A DNA stretch of 64,000 bases from Parasedimentitalea denitrificans (GTDB lineage Bacteria; Pseudomonadota; Alphaproteobacteria; Rhodobacterales; Rhodobacteraceae). Made by a program: the position numbers and the translations under genes. Shown here in pieces: positions 1-7,874 of the stretch (its first letter is position 1; every line of letters starts with the position of its first letter). Location: contig NZ_QHLQ01000001.1 in the NCBI RefSeq assembly GCF_011813015.1, positions 248,001 through 312,000 on the forward strand. The letters run 5' to 3'. Below the pieces are notes generated by a model, which was given only the letters and a program-made list of their open reading frames with translations, had not been told where the DNA came from and ran no database searches.

Positions 1-812
1 CGTCCAAAGTGGTCGGCGACATGGCTTTGATGATGGTCTCACAGGGCCTGTCCCGCGCCGAGGTTGAAGACCCAAAAACCGATGTGTCCTTCCCGGATTC
101 TGTCATCGACATGATGCGTGGTAACCTGGGCCAGCCCCCCAACGGCTTCCCCGACGCCTTCCTCAACAAAGTCCTGAAAGGTGAATCGCCCAATCTTGAG
201 CGCCCCGGCAAGCACCTTGAGGCTGTTGATCTAGAGGCCACCCGCGCCGAGCTCAGCGCCGAGCTAAACGGCAAGGCAATCGATGACGAAGATCTGAACG
301 GCTACCTGATGTATCCCAAGGTCTTCCTGGATTACATGGGCCGCCACCGCACCTATGGACCGGTCCGCGCGCTGCCAACCAAGACCTTCTTTTACGGGAT
401 GGAACCCGGCGACGAGATCGAGGCCGAAATCGACCCGGGCAAAACCCTAGAAATTCGCCTGCAGGCCATTGGTGAAACTGATGAAAAGGGCGAGGTGCGA
501 GTGTTCTTTGAACTCAACGGCCAGCCCCGCGTTATCCGAGTGCCCAACCGCTTGGTGAAAGCCACCACCGAAGCACGTCCCAAGGCAGACCCCGCCAACG
601 ACAACCACTTTGGCGCACCAATGCCCGGCGTGGTGGCAACTGTGGCGGCTCAAACCGGCCAACAAGTACACGAAGGCGATCTGCTCCTGACTATCGAAGC
701 AATGAAGATGGAAACCGGCATCCACGCCGAACAGGATGGCGTGGTCAAAGCTGTGCACGTCCAGCCGGGCGCCCAGATCGACGCCAAGGACCTGCTGATC
801 GAGCTGGAATAA
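1..812 (+). CDS. pyc: Pyruvate carboxylase, C-terminal part (partial)
   Basis: The reading frame is open from the window edge, so this is the 3' end of a longer gene. Pyruvate carboxylase makes oxaloacetate from pyruvate, bicarbonate and ATP in the cytoplasm. The visible part holds the end of the carboxyltransferase and allosteric regions (about residues 1-185) followed by a biotinyl carrier domain. That domain carries EAMKMET, whose lysine lies 35 residues from the C-terminus, the usual place for biotin attachment. A strong rho-independent terminator follows. The window also carries the biotin operon that would supply the cofactor. A biotin carboxylase of another acyl-CoA type is less likely because of the long segment before the carrier domain. 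Confidence 0.93.
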   Translation, partial: SKVVGDMALMMVSQGLSRAEVEDPKTDVSFPDSVIDMMRGNLGQPPNGFPDAFLNKVLKGESPNLERPGKHLEAVDLEATRAELSAELNGKAIDDEDLNGYLMYPKVFLDYMGRHRTYGPVRALPTKTFFYGMEPGDEIEAEIDPGKTLEIRLQAIGETDEKGEVRVFFELNGQPRVIRVPNRLVKATTEARPKADPANDNHFGAPMPGVVATVAAQTGQQVHEGDLLLTIEAMKMETGIHAEQDGVVKAVHVQPGAQIDAKDLLIELE

Positions 813-824
813 CCTAAACCAGAC

Positions 825-860
825 GCGCGCGGGTCACTCTTTGCCCGCGCGCTTCTTTTT
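825..860 (+). terminator. Rho-independent terminator of pyc
   Basis: A 9-bp perfect GC stem (gcgcgcggg pairing with cccgcgcgc) with a 10-nt loop is followed by a T-rich run, shortly after the pyc stop codon. Confidence 0.9.
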
Positions 861-901
861 GCCCAAAATACTCCCGCCGGAGGCAAGGGCCAAAGGCCCT
901 T

Positions 902-1801
902 TTACCCTCTGCGCTTTCCAAAACTGCGATCCGCCTGACCTTTTAGGCAACGCGGCACCACTGGAAACTCCCGGCTCAGGAAATAAGCGTAGGTACCGCC
1001 TGGGAACTCATCCGTGACAACCTGCGCACCATTACACTCATCCAGTGAACCCGCCCCTGCGCTGTACAGATAGTCCTGCACAAAAGCCCCATCATGACGA
1101 CCCGTCGGAGCGGAGCCACCGGGGCGATTGCCCGTTTTCAATTTGTAGGAACTGGTCATTTCCTGCACCTTGCCATTCGCATTTGCCGTAATGGCGTAAA
1201 TCGGGAACCCATCCGCCGCGTAACCAATCAAAGGCGAGGCCTTGTCAGCCGACCACCCCACCTGCTGCATCAACCCCCAGGGCATTCCGTGGTAATGATA
1301 GGCCCCGCTTGGCTGCACATGGGCATAGTTCTGATCCAACCCTAATGTCACCGCCCCACCCAAGGCTTCATACTGCCAACCGGATTGGCGATTGCCATTC
1401 CAGAACTCTGCCGCTCCCGGATCAAACGGCACGCCATTAACCGCGACCCCGAACAAGCCAGCCAGACCAAAGGCCTTGGCAACACGCGGCAACTGGTCTG
1501 TATCAGCAGAGAACCGATAATTCTGCGCTTTGATCGCATGTGGGTTACCCCGGTTGGGGAACTGACCCACCGCATGGTCCGGGATGCCATTGGCGCGAAT
1601 CTTCACTGAATCACCACTCGCCCTCAGCTTGACCTTGCCCCCCTGAACCGCGACCTGAGCCGGAACAAGGTCAACGTCCTGTGCCAGCGTAGTGGTGTGC
1701 TTGCGCATTTTTGGTCGCCCCTGCGCGTCGCTCTGCAAAACGAACCCTACAGAAATCATACTACCCAATGCGACCAGCTTGATTGTATCAGAAACACGCA
1801 T
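902..1801 (-). CDS. Secreted YHYH-domain protein
   Basis: The 299-residue protein starts with a hydrophobic signal-like segment (residues about 8-27, ending near QSDAQG), so it is probably exported to the periplasm. It carries the defining YHYHGMPWG motif near residue 168 and the flanking GYAADGFPIY block of the YHYH family. The biochemical role of this family is not established. The gene points towards pyc, is monocistronic and lies upstream of a tRNA-Gly on the other strand. Recognition of the family is firm; the function is unknown. Confidence 0.85.
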   Translation of the reverse strand: MRVSDTIKLVALGSMISVGFVLQSDAQGRPKMRKHTTTLAQDVDLVPAQVAVQGGKVKLRASGDSVKIRANGIPDHAVGQFPNRGNPHAIKAQNYRFSADTDQLPRVAKAFGLAGLFGVAVNGVPFDPGAAEFWNGNRQSGWQYEALGGAVTLGLDQNYAHVQPSGAYHYHGMPWGLMQQVGWSADKASPLIGYAADGFPIYAITANANGKVQEMTSSYKLKTGNRPGGSAPTGRHDGAFVQDYLYSAGAGSLDECNGAQVVTDEFPGGTYAYFLSREFPVVPRCLKGQADRSFGKRRG

Positions 1802-1906
1802 GCTATTTTTCCCTGCTTTTTATGTCTGCTATACGGTTTCACGCCTGAGCCGAGCCGTTCCGTCGAAGTTTTTCCAAAAATTATTTAGCTCAGCATCGTT
1901 TTGCAC

Positions 1907-1935
1907 TTGCAGCGCGGGCGCGGAATTCATATCTC
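1907..1935 (+). promoter_or_regulatory. tRNA-Gly promoter, copy 1
   Basis: A -35 hexamer TTGCAG at 1907 and a -10 hexamer TATCTC at 1930 are separated by 17 bp, just upstream of the tRNA. The same arrangement precedes the other tRNA-Gly and tRNA-Glu genes. Confidence 0.65.
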
Positions 1936-1953
1936 AGCCCTCACCGACGGTAT

Positions 1954-2028
1954 GCGGGCGTAGCTCAGGGGTAGAGCATAACCTTGCCAAGGTTAGGGTC
2001 GGGCGTTCGAATCGCCTCGCCCGCTCCA
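1954..2028 (+). tRNA. tRNA-Gly (GCC), copy 1
   Basis: The acceptor stem gcgggcg/cgcccgc, the anticodon loop with GCC, a canonical TTCGAAT T-loop and an encoded CCA end are visible. The 75-nt sequence is identical in two further copies at 4230 and 4469. Confidence 0.96.
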
Positions 2029-2043
2029 TCGGTCAAACGAACA

Positions 2044-2066
2044 GGGTCGCCTTCGGGCGGCCCTTT
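2044..2066 (+). terminator. Terminator of tRNA-Gly copy 1
   Basis: The hairpin gggtcgcc-ttcg-ggcggccc is followed by TTT. Near-identical hairpins follow the other two tRNA-Gly copies. Confidence 0.7.
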
Positions 2067-2172
2067 CGCATTTGTGGCTCAGGCTCTAGTGTCCAGCCTT
2101 GCGGGGAATCAGCTTCACCGCTAAGAACAGAGCAAGAACGCCTTAACGGCGAAATAACAACGACGAGGTAGC

Positions 2173-3132
2173 ATGCTGACATCAGTTGAACTCTGCGCGG
2201 GTGCGGGCGGTCAGGCCCTGGGGCTGGAGAAAGCCGGATTTGATCACACTGCACTGGTCGAGATCGACAAGCATTGCTGCGCCACCTTGCGTCACAACCG
2301 CCCCAACTGGAATGTGCTCGAAGAAGACGTGCGCCTTTTCAAAGAGCGCGCCTCAGACTTTGCCGGGATCGACCTGCTAGCTGGCGGTCTGCCCTGCCCT
2401 CCGTTTTCAGTCGCCGGCAAGCAGCTCGGCGATAAGGACGAGCGCAACCTGTTCGACGACGCGCTGCAAATCGTCGACGCCACCCGCCCCAAGGCGGTGA
2501 TGATTGAAAACGTACGCGGATTTCTGGATGCAGTGTTCCTTGATTACCGCGAAAAGCTGAAAAAACAACTTGGCAAACTGGGCTACACCACTGACTGGCG
2601 GCTGCTGAACGCCTCAGACTATGGCGTGCCACAGCTACGCCCGCGCGTGGTGATTGTTGCTCTGCGCAAGGAATATAACGATCAGTTCTGCTGGCCCGAA
2701 CCGCTGCCACACAACCCGCCCAAAGTCGGTGAAACGCTGATTGACCTAATGAAGGAACGTGGCTGGCGTGGAGCAGACGACTGGGCTGCCAAGGCTGATG
2801 AGATCGCGCCTACCATCGTTGGCGGCTCCAAAAAACACGGCGGCCCGGATCTGGGCCCAACCCGCTCGCGCAAGGCATGGGCATCGTTGGGGGTAGAGGG
2901 CCGCACTATCGCGCCCGAGGCCCCAGATCCTTTCCACAACGACATGCCCCGACTGACCGTGCGCATGGTGGCCCGCCTACAGGGCTTTCCGGATGACTGG
3001 CATTTCACCGGCGCCAAGACCAATGCCTACAAACAGGTGGGCAACGCCTTCCCGCCTCCTGTCGCACAGGCCGTTGCCACTCAGCTAAAAGCAGCCATTT
3101 CCAAGCCAAACCTGCATGTCGTGCGGGCCTGA
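2173..3132 (+). CDS. DNA (cytosine-5) methyltransferase of a type II restriction-modification system
   Basis: This 319-residue enzyme would methylate cytosine at C5 and protect host DNA from the endonuclease encoded downstream. Cytosine methyltransferase motifs appear in order: an AdoMet-binding ELCAGAGGQALGLE near residue 5, the catalytic GGLPCPPFS near residue 74 (the cysteine is the nucleophile), MIENV near residue 111, QLRPRVVIVAL near residue 156, a short target recognition region, and the C-terminal LQGFPDDW and KQVGNAFPPPVA blocks. Length and motif set indicate an intact enzyme. It lies between tRNA-Gly copies 1 and 2, and a palindromic element separates it from its partner. NaeI-type specificity (GCCGGC) is inferred from the partner only. 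Confidence 0.93.
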   Translation: MLTSVELCAGAGGQALGLEKAGFDHTALVEIDKHCCATLRHNRPNWNVLEEDVRLFKERASDFAGIDLLAGGLPCPPFSVAGKQLGDKDERNLFDDALQIVDATRPKAVMIENVRGFLDAVFLDYREKLKKQLGKLGYTTDWRLLNASDYGVPQLRPRVVIVALRKEYNDQFCWPEPLPHNPPKVGETLIDLMKERGWRGADDWAAKADEIAPTIVGGSKKHGGPDLGPTRSRKAWASLGVEGRTIAPEAPDPFHNDMPRLTVRMVARLQGFPDDWHFTGAKTNAYKQVGNAFPPPVAQAVATQLKAAISKPNLHVVRA

Positions 3133-3150
3133 CACTTTTTATGTAGGACC

Positions 3151-3225
3151 ACGCCTGACCTTGGGGAGGCGTGGAGCGCCTTCCCGGGGGGAAGGTCAGG
3201 CGCGGTCCGACCTATCGGTCGGACC
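3151..3225. repeat. Palindromic element A with an adjoining second palindrome
   Basis: The core 3152-3202 has cgcctgacctt at one end and its complement at the other, with an inner stem around gaggcg/cgccttc. A second 22-bp palindrome (ggtccgacc-tatc-ggtcggacc) is attached at 3204-3225. Related elements lie at 6095, 36775, 42677 and 44144. It fills the gap between the methyltransferase and endonuclease genes and could fold in their shared transcript. Confidence 0.88.
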
Positions 3226-3237
3226 AAAGGCACAGCT

Positions 3238-4140
3238 ATGAAAAAATCCATTCCCCCCAGCCTGGTCCAACCGGGGCACCCAGATTTCGAACTGCTATCT
3301 TCACTGCAAACCGAGATCACCGCCCGTGCTGGCAGCGCCCTCGCCCTGGCGGATGACTTCCCCACCATGCTGCGCACCTGCATCGACGATGTCATCATGA
3401 CCCCCAAAACCGGACGGCGCAGTTATGAAGAGCTGGAAAAAACCGAAAAGACCTACATCGGCACCCGCGTCGAAATCGAGCTGCGCGCCTTACTGCGCTT
3501 GAAACGCGGCAAGCTGGATACCGAGATCCTTGGCCATGATGTCGACATCAAGAACACCATGGGCAGCAACTGGATGATCCCCACAGAGGCGGTGGATCAC
3601 GTTTGCATGCTCGTCGCTGCGGATGAGGTCCGTGCGAGCTGTTATTTTGGCCTCATCGTTGCGCGCCGCGACTATCTGACCGCTGGTCAGAACAAAGATG
3701 CCAAACGCTCCATCTCTGCCGAAGGGTTCCAACACATCCTCTGGCTGCTGTGTGACCAGCCCTACCCGGCCAACTTCTGGCGCACCGTGGACGAACACGT
3801 TGTAGAGCAGATTTTTTACCATGACACCGGCAACGCCCGAATGGCTGCACTGTTCCGCGAAGTACAGAATCAACCGATCTCGCGCGATGTGGTCGAAGCC
3901 GTCGCCATGCAAAAGGACTTTATGCGCCGGGTGCGATCCGACAAAGGGCGCGGCGCCCGTGATCTGTTGGAACTTGATGGCATTCTGTTGCTACAGGGTC
4001 AGCTCCACGGACAGTTGATCAAGGCGCTGGACCTGCCCCATTGTTCGCCCAGCGAATTCATTTCGTGCCGCCCAACAACGGCCCAACACCACCGCATGGC
4101 AGCGCAGGCTGGTTTCAATCTGCCTCAGATTGCCGGTTAA
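3238..4140 (+). CDS. NaeI-type type II restriction endonuclease
   Basis: The 300-residue protein aligns with R.NaeI through a KTEKT...GT.VEI block (about residues 68-80) and a VDIK block at 102-105. Catalytic residues of NaeI (E70, D86, D95, K97) have clear counterparts at E79, D94, D103 and K105. The C-terminal half (about 130-285) corresponds to the NaeI DNA-binding Topo domain that makes this a type IIE enzyme needing an effector site. By homology it cuts foreign DNA, probably at GCCGGC; the site is an inference. The start codon follows the palindromic element by 12 bp. It follows its cognate methyltransferase on the same strand, and all catalytic residues are present. Confidence 0.88.
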   Translation: MKKSIPPSLVQPGHPDFELLSSLQTEITARAGSALALADDFPTMLRTCIDDVIMTPKTGRRSYEELEKTEKTYIGTRVEIELRALLRLKRGKLDTEILGHDVDIKNTMGSNWMIPTEAVDHVCMLVAADEVRASCYFGLIVARRDYLTAGQNKDAKRSISAEGFQHILWLLCDQPYPANFWRTVDEHVVEQIFYHDTGNARMAALFREVQNQPISRDVVEAVAMQKDFMRRVRSDKGRGARDLLELDGILLLQGQLHGQLIKALDLPHCSPSEFISCRPTTAQHHRMAAQAGFNLPQIAG

Positions 4141-4182
4141 CCACGAAAACCCAATCCACGACATTTTTTTCTATTTTACCTC

Positions 4183-4211
4183 TTGCAGCGCGCGCCGGGA
4201 AATTCTATTCA
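4183..4211 (+). promoter_or_regulatory. tRNA-Gly promoter, copy 2
   Basis: TTGCAG and TATTCA are separated by 17 bp, as at tRNA-Gly copy 1. Confidence 0.65.
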
Positions 4212-4229
4212 GCGCCTCACCAACGGAAT

Positions 4230-4304
4230 GCGGGCGTAGCTCAGGGGTAGAGCATAACCTTGCCAAGGTTAGGGTCGGGCGTTCGAATCGCCTCGCCCGC
4301 TCCA
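4230..4304 (+). tRNA. tRNA-Gly (GCC), copy 2
   Basis: Identical over 75 nt to the copy at 1954, including the encoded CCA. The flanking promoter and terminator are also shared. Confidence 0.96.
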
Positions 4305-4334
4305 GTTGGGCCACCAATACCCTGGTGGATTTCG

Positions 4335-4359
4335 AAAGGTCGCCTTAGGGCGGCCTTTT
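4335..4359 (+). terminator. Terminator of tRNA-Gly copy 2
   Basis: A 9-bp stem (aaggtcgcc with ggcggcctt) is followed by TTTT. Confidence 0.75.
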
Positions 4360-4421
4360 CGCGTTTCAGTACCCCCGCAATGCGGCTCATAAAAAATCTG
4401 CCGACACGGCTGTTTTCCCTC

Positions 4422-4450
4422 TTGCGGCCCGCGCCGGGAAACCCTATTCA
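4422..4450 (+). promoter_or_regulatory. tRNA-Gly promoter, copy 3
   Basis: TTGCGG and TATTCA are separated by 17 bp. Confidence 0.65.
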
Positions 4451-4468
4451 CCGCGACACCAACGGAAT

Positions 4469-4543
4469 GCGGGCGTAGCTCAGGGGTAGAGCATAACCTT
4501 GCCAAGGTTAGGGTCGGGCGTTCGAATCGCCTCGCCCGCTCCA
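4469..4543 (+). tRNA. tRNA-Gly (GCC), copy 3
   Basis: Identical to copies 1 and 2. It lies exactly 239 bp after copy 2, so copies 2 and 3 form a tandem duplication that includes promoter and terminator. Confidence 0.96.
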
Positions 4544-4573
4544 GTTGGACCACCAATACCCCGGTGGATTTCG

Positions 4574-4598
4574 AAAGGTCGCCTTTGGGCGGCCTTTT
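4574..4598 (+). terminator. Terminator of tRNA-Gly copy 3
   Basis: Same aaggtcgcc/ggcggcctt stem followed by TTTT as at copy 2. Confidence 0.75.
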
Positions 4599-4715
4599 CG
4601 CGTTTCAGGCCTCCATAAACACTTGCTTTATTTTTTTGATCAAATTCCTTTGACGTCGCCCTGAAAACCGGTCAATCCTGCGATCAGCCAAGTACACTAC
4701 AACAGGAGTTCCGGT

Positions 4716-6071
4716 ATGGCCGCCCCCGTCGTTTACCCCTACACAAATTTCACCGCCGCCGAACAACTGTGCCTGACGCGCGGCGATGGTATCTATGTCT
4801 TTGACAAAGACGACAACAAATACATCGAAGGCATGGCAGGCCTGTGGTGCACCTCACTGGGCTACAGCAACACCGAACTGGTGGATGCGATCACCGACCA
4901 GCTCAACACCCTGCCCTTTTCCCACACCTTTGGCGGCAAAACCCATGACCCGATCATGCAACTCGCCGAAAAGCTACGGGAAATCGTCCCGGTAGAGGAC
5001 GCCTATTTCTTCTTTGGCAACTCGGGCTCAGATGCCAACGACACGCATTACAAAATGCTGCGCTATTACTTTAACGCCATTGGCAAACCGGAAAAGCGCA
5101 AGATCATTACCCGCGAGCGCGGTTATCACGGTGTCACCGTTGCTGCTGGCTCAATGACTTCGCTGCCTGCCAACCTCGCACATTTTGATGCCCCGGTTGA
5201 CGCTCTCGGCGTGCTGCGTGCTGATTCTCCGCACTACTACACAAACCGTAAAGGCAACGAAACCGAGGCCCAGTTTGTTGACCGCATCATCAACAACCTC
5301 GAAGAACAGATCATCGCCGAGGGTCCAGACACCATAGCCGCGATGATTGTTGAGCCGATCACCGGCGCATCCGGTGTGATTGTCCCACCCGAAGGCTACT
5401 ACGAGAAGCTACAGGCCGTTCTGCGCAAGCATGACATTTTGGTCTGGGCGGACGAGGTGATCACCGGCTTTGGCCGCACCGGTAACGATTTCGGCTGCAC
5501 CACCATGGGCATCAAGCCTGACCTGATGTCCTTTGCCAAACAGCTCAGCTCGGCCTACTTCCCGATCTCGGCCGCTGTTATTCCCGGCTGGATGTACGAG
5601 GCAATGATCGAGCAAACCAATCAAGTTGGCGTCTTTGGTCAGGGCTATACCTACACTGGCCACCCGGTCGCCTGCGCTGCCGCGCTGAAGACGCTGGAAA
5701 TCTACGAGCGCGACAATCTGTTCGTTCACGCAGCCGAGGTTGGCGAATACCTTCAGGAGCAACTGCGCGAAGCATTCACCGGTCATCCATTGGTGGGCGA
5801 AGTCCGCGGCAAAGGACTGATTGCAGCACTGGAGCTGGTGTCAAACAAAACCACAGGTGCCAGCTTTGACGGCGGCATTGCCGGCGCTACCTCGCAAAAG
5901 CACTGTCAGGACAATGGATTGATTCTGCGTGCTGTGGGTGGAAACGCTCTGGCCCTGTGCCCACCGCTGATCATCACCCGTGACGAGGTGGATGAACTGA
6001 TGGGCAAACTAAAGGCCGCGATCGACAGCACATATGCTGAGCTGAAGGACAAAGGCCTGATCGCTGGATAA
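4716..6071 (+). CDS. Class III PLP-dependent aminotransferase
   Basis: The 451-residue enzyme belongs to the class III (omega-amino acid) aminotransferases. It shows the N-terminal substrate region with GMAGLWCTSLGY (about 40-52), the PLP phosphate-binding FFGNSGSDANDT (about 98-109), the VWADEVITGFGRTG block with the PLP aspartate (about 243-256) and the Schiff-base lysine in SFAKQLSSAY (about 273). The likely reaction is transfer of an amino group from an omega-amino acid or amine to pyruvate. The substrate cannot be read from the sequence. A good Shine-Dalgarno (acaggag) supports the start. A hairpin and palindromic element follow, and a small Lrp-type ligand-binding protein is encoded convergently. 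Confidence 0.88.
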   Translation: MAAPVVYPYTNFTAAEQLCLTRGDGIYVFDKDDNKYIEGMAGLWCTSLGYSNTELVDAITDQLNTLPFSHTFGGKTHDPIMQLAEKLREIVPVEDAYFFFGNSGSDANDTHYKMLRYYFNAIGKPEKRKIITRERGYHGVTVAAGSMTSLPANLAHFDAPVDALGVLRADSPHYYTNRKGNETEAQFVDRIINNLEEQIIAEGPDTIAAMIVEPITGASGVIVPPEGYYEKLQAVLRKHDILVWADEVITGFGRTGNDFGCTTMGIKPDLMSFAKQLSSAYFPISAAVIPGWMYEAMIEQTNQVGVFGQGYTYTGHPVACAAALKTLEIYERDNLFVHAAEVGEYLQEQLREAFTGHPLVGEVRGKGLIAALELVSNKTTGASFDGGIAGATSQKHCQDNGLILRAVGGNALALCPPLIITRDEVDELMGKLKAAIDSTYAELKDKGLIAG

Positions 6072-6076
6072 AAACT

Positions 6077-6095
6077 GGCCCGGCTCTGCCGGGCC
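6077..6095 (+). terminator. Hairpin after the aminotransferase gene
   Basis: A perfect 8-bp stem (ggcccggc/gccgggcc) with a 3-nt loop starts 6 bp after the stop codon. It has no T-run of its own and abuts palindromic element B. Confidence 0.6.
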
Positions 6096-6152
6096 GCGCC
6101 TGACCTTCCCCCCCCCGGGAAGGCGCTTTGCACCTCCCCAAGGTCAGGCGCG
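6095..6152. repeat. Palindromic element B
   Basis: This 58-bp element has terminal cgcgcctgacc and ggtcaggcgcg with a C-rich centre and an internal ggaaggcgc segment. It lies between convergent genes and matches element E closely. Confidence 0.9.
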
Positions 6153-6156
6153 AACC

Positions 6157-6396
6157 TCAAAATACCTTGTAGGTCATCGTAGTCAGCGACCGCTCGATGC
6201 CCTCGATCACCAGCAAGTGGTCATTGATATACTTGCCCACATCCTCATCCGCCGGAATGTACAGCTTCATCAGCAGATCAAAGTCCCCACTGGTGGAATA
6301 CAGCTCGGAATGAATTTCCCGCAGCGCAATATCTTCGGCCACCTTGTAGGTGGTGCCGGGTTTGCAGCGAATTTGGATAAAGACACAGATGGACAT
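6157..6396 (-). CDS. Stand-alone Lrp/AsnC ligand-binding domain protein
   Basis: This 79-residue protein matches the RAM (regulation of amino acid metabolism) half of Lrp/AsnC regulators without the helix-turn-helix. It has the beta-strand FIQIRCKPG, the EIHSELYSTSGDFDLLMKL core and a C-terminal SLTTMTYKVF strand. Such proteins oligomerise and bind amino acids. The start at MSICVF is chosen because the longer frame upstream has no family similarity. Its convergence with the aminotransferase gene suggests, but does not show, a link to amino acid metabolism. Confidence 0.85.
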   Translation of the reverse strand: MSICVFIQIRCKPGTTYKVAEDIALREIHSELYSTSGDFDLLMKLYIPADEDVGKYINDHLLVIEGIERSLTTMTYKVF

Positions 6397-6565
6397 AAAA
6401 GGCCTCAGGTTTTCAGGATGTGTTGACCCCAAGCTGGCACGCCCATCTGCCGGGCGCAATCCCTTGTCCCTTTTAGCAACACCTGTCAGCCAATCCCCAC
6501 CACAGGCTTGAGCCCGGCCCCAGCCTGCCCCTATAAGCACCCCGGATGTAATAAGGATTTGCCCC

Positions 6566-7153
6566 ATGCGCACAGCCAAGATCAGCCGCTCGACCGCCGA
6601 GACCTCAATTTCCGTCGAGATCAATCTGGATGGTACCGGTGTCTATGACAATAAGACCGGCGTTGGCTTCTTCGACCATATGCTGGACCAGCTATCGCGC
6701 CACTCGCTGATCGACATGACCATCCGCGCCGAAGGGGATTATCACATCGACGATCACCACACGGTTGAGGACACGGGAATTGCCCTGGGTCAGGCCTTGG
6801 CCCAAGCGCTTGGCGACAAGAAAGGCATCCGTCGTTACGGCGAATGCCACCTTGCAATGGACGAGGCTCAGGTGCGCTGCGCTCTGGACCTGTCGGCACG
6901 GCCATTTCTGGTGTGGAACCTAGACATCCCAACCCAGAAAATCGGTACGTTTGACACTGAACTGGTGCGTGAATTCTTCACCGCTTTCGCGACCCACGGC
7001 GGCATCACCCTGCACGTCGATAAGATCCACGGCTTCAACAGCCACCACATCGTCGAGGCTGCGTTCAAGTCAGTCGCTCGCGCCCTGCGCCCAGCGGTTG
7101 AGACCGACCCACGCAAAGCAGATGCAATTCCCTCAACAAAAGGGGCGCTTTAA
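6566..7153 (+). CDS. hisB: Imidazoleglycerol-phosphate dehydratase
   Basis: The enzyme dehydrates imidazole glycerol phosphate to imidazole acetol phosphate in histidine synthesis. The 195-residue length fits the monofunctional HisB. Metal-binding histidine blocks are present: [13 protein letters not shown] (about 36-48), [15 protein letters not shown] (about 64-78) and [17 protein letters not shown] near 160-176. It is the first of five his genes in the window, separated from hisH by a DUF2306/TetR pair. A hairpin overlaps its stop codon. Confidence 0.97.
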   Translation: MRTAKISRSTAETSISVEINLDGTGVYDNKTGVGFFDHMLDQLSRHSLIDMTIRAEGDYHIDDHHTVEDTGIALGQALAQALGDKKGIRRYGECHLAMDEAQVRCALDLSARPFLVWNLDIPTQKIGTFDTELVREFFTAFATHGGITLHVDKIHGFNSHHIVEAAFKSVARALRPAVETDPRKADAIPSTKGAL

Positions 7154-7160
7154 GCGCCCC
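7142..7160. terminator. Hairpin overlapping the hisB stop codon
   Basis: An 8-bp perfect stem (ggggcgct/agcgcccc) with a 3-nt loop includes the TAA stop. It sits between convergent genes and may act for both; the T-run is weak. Confidence 0.55.
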
Positions 7161-7170
7161 CACTACTATC

Positions 7171-7788
7171 TTAGGCTGCCAGCGCCGCTGACCGACGCAT
7201 GGGCCGCCTAAGGTACCACTCTGCAAACAGTAGGTTCGGCACCCAGCACAGCCAGGACACCAGCGTATAGCCGGTCTCTTCGCCCAGTGTCATGAACAGA
7301 AACGGCAGATAGACCCGCAGAGTGACAGCCGCAAATGTCAACGCTGCCGAGCGGAACATCCAACGTTGATGTTCTGCGATACGCCCTTGCCGCGCCAGCC
7401 AAATTCCATAGCCAGTGGTGCCCAACCAAAAAACTGCCAGCGCGCCAAAGCCCCAGGCGGCCACCAGCCCCGCCGTGGTGCCAAACGCCATCGACAGGCT
7501 ACCAAGCCCGGCCAACAGAATGCTGACGCCATAGGCTCGCCCGATCCAGCGGTGCACCTGCGGACGTCGCATCCGCAGCCCCTTCCAGTACTGAAACGGC
7601 ATCAGCATCAGCGCCACCGGTGCCAGGATAATATGAGCATAGAACGCCAACTGGCGCTCTACCGCGTGGTAGGCGACAAACTCCATCGACACCTCGACCC
7701 CCAGCGCCAAAAACCGCCACGACGCCAAGGCAACCGCCAGGCAAAGGAACCAAAACAGAAATACCCGGACCCGGGAAACTAGTTGCAT
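7171..7788 (-). CDS. DUF2306 membrane protein
   Basis: The protein has about five to six hydrophobic segments and the DUF2306 features HIILAPVALMLMPFQ, a histidine in RPQVHRWIGR and EHQRWMFRSAALTFA. Its function is unknown. The ATG at 7788 is preferred over an upstream GTG because it has a good Shine-Dalgarno (aagga) and because the GTG would lie within the operator repeats. It is divergent from a TetR regulator that probably controls it. Confidence 0.8.
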   Translation of the reverse strand: MQLVSRVRVFLFWFLCLAVALASWRFLALGVEVSMEFVAYHAVERQLAFYAHIILAPVALMLMPFQYWKGLRMRRPQVHRWIGRAYGVSILLAGLGSLSMAFGTTAGLVAAWGFGALAVFWLGTTGYGIWLARQGRIAEHQRWMFRSAALTFAAVTLRVYLPFLFMTLGEETGYTLVSWLCWVPNLLFAEWYLRRPMRRSAALAA

Positions 7789-7813
7789 GATCAATCCTTC
7801 AGTCAAACTCAAA

Positions 7814-7853
7814 CTTGACACTGTAAAGATCAGATCAACTTGACACTGTCAAG
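7814..7853. promoter_or_regulatory. Two TetR-type operator copies between divergent genes
   Basis: A perfect 15-bp palindrome cttgacactgtcaag lies at 7839-7853 and a one-mismatch copy cttgacactgtaaag at 7814-7828. Their centres are 25 bp apart. Position and symmetry suit autoregulation by the adjacent TetR protein. Confidence 0.7.
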
Positions 7854-7874
7854 CCAGCTGATAATTTCCGCTCA

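Noticed and set aside
1954..4543. Integrative element with attachment sites at tRNA-Gly
   Set aside because: No integrase or excisionase gene is present, and the repeats are whole tRNA genes with promoters rather than short 3' end copies.
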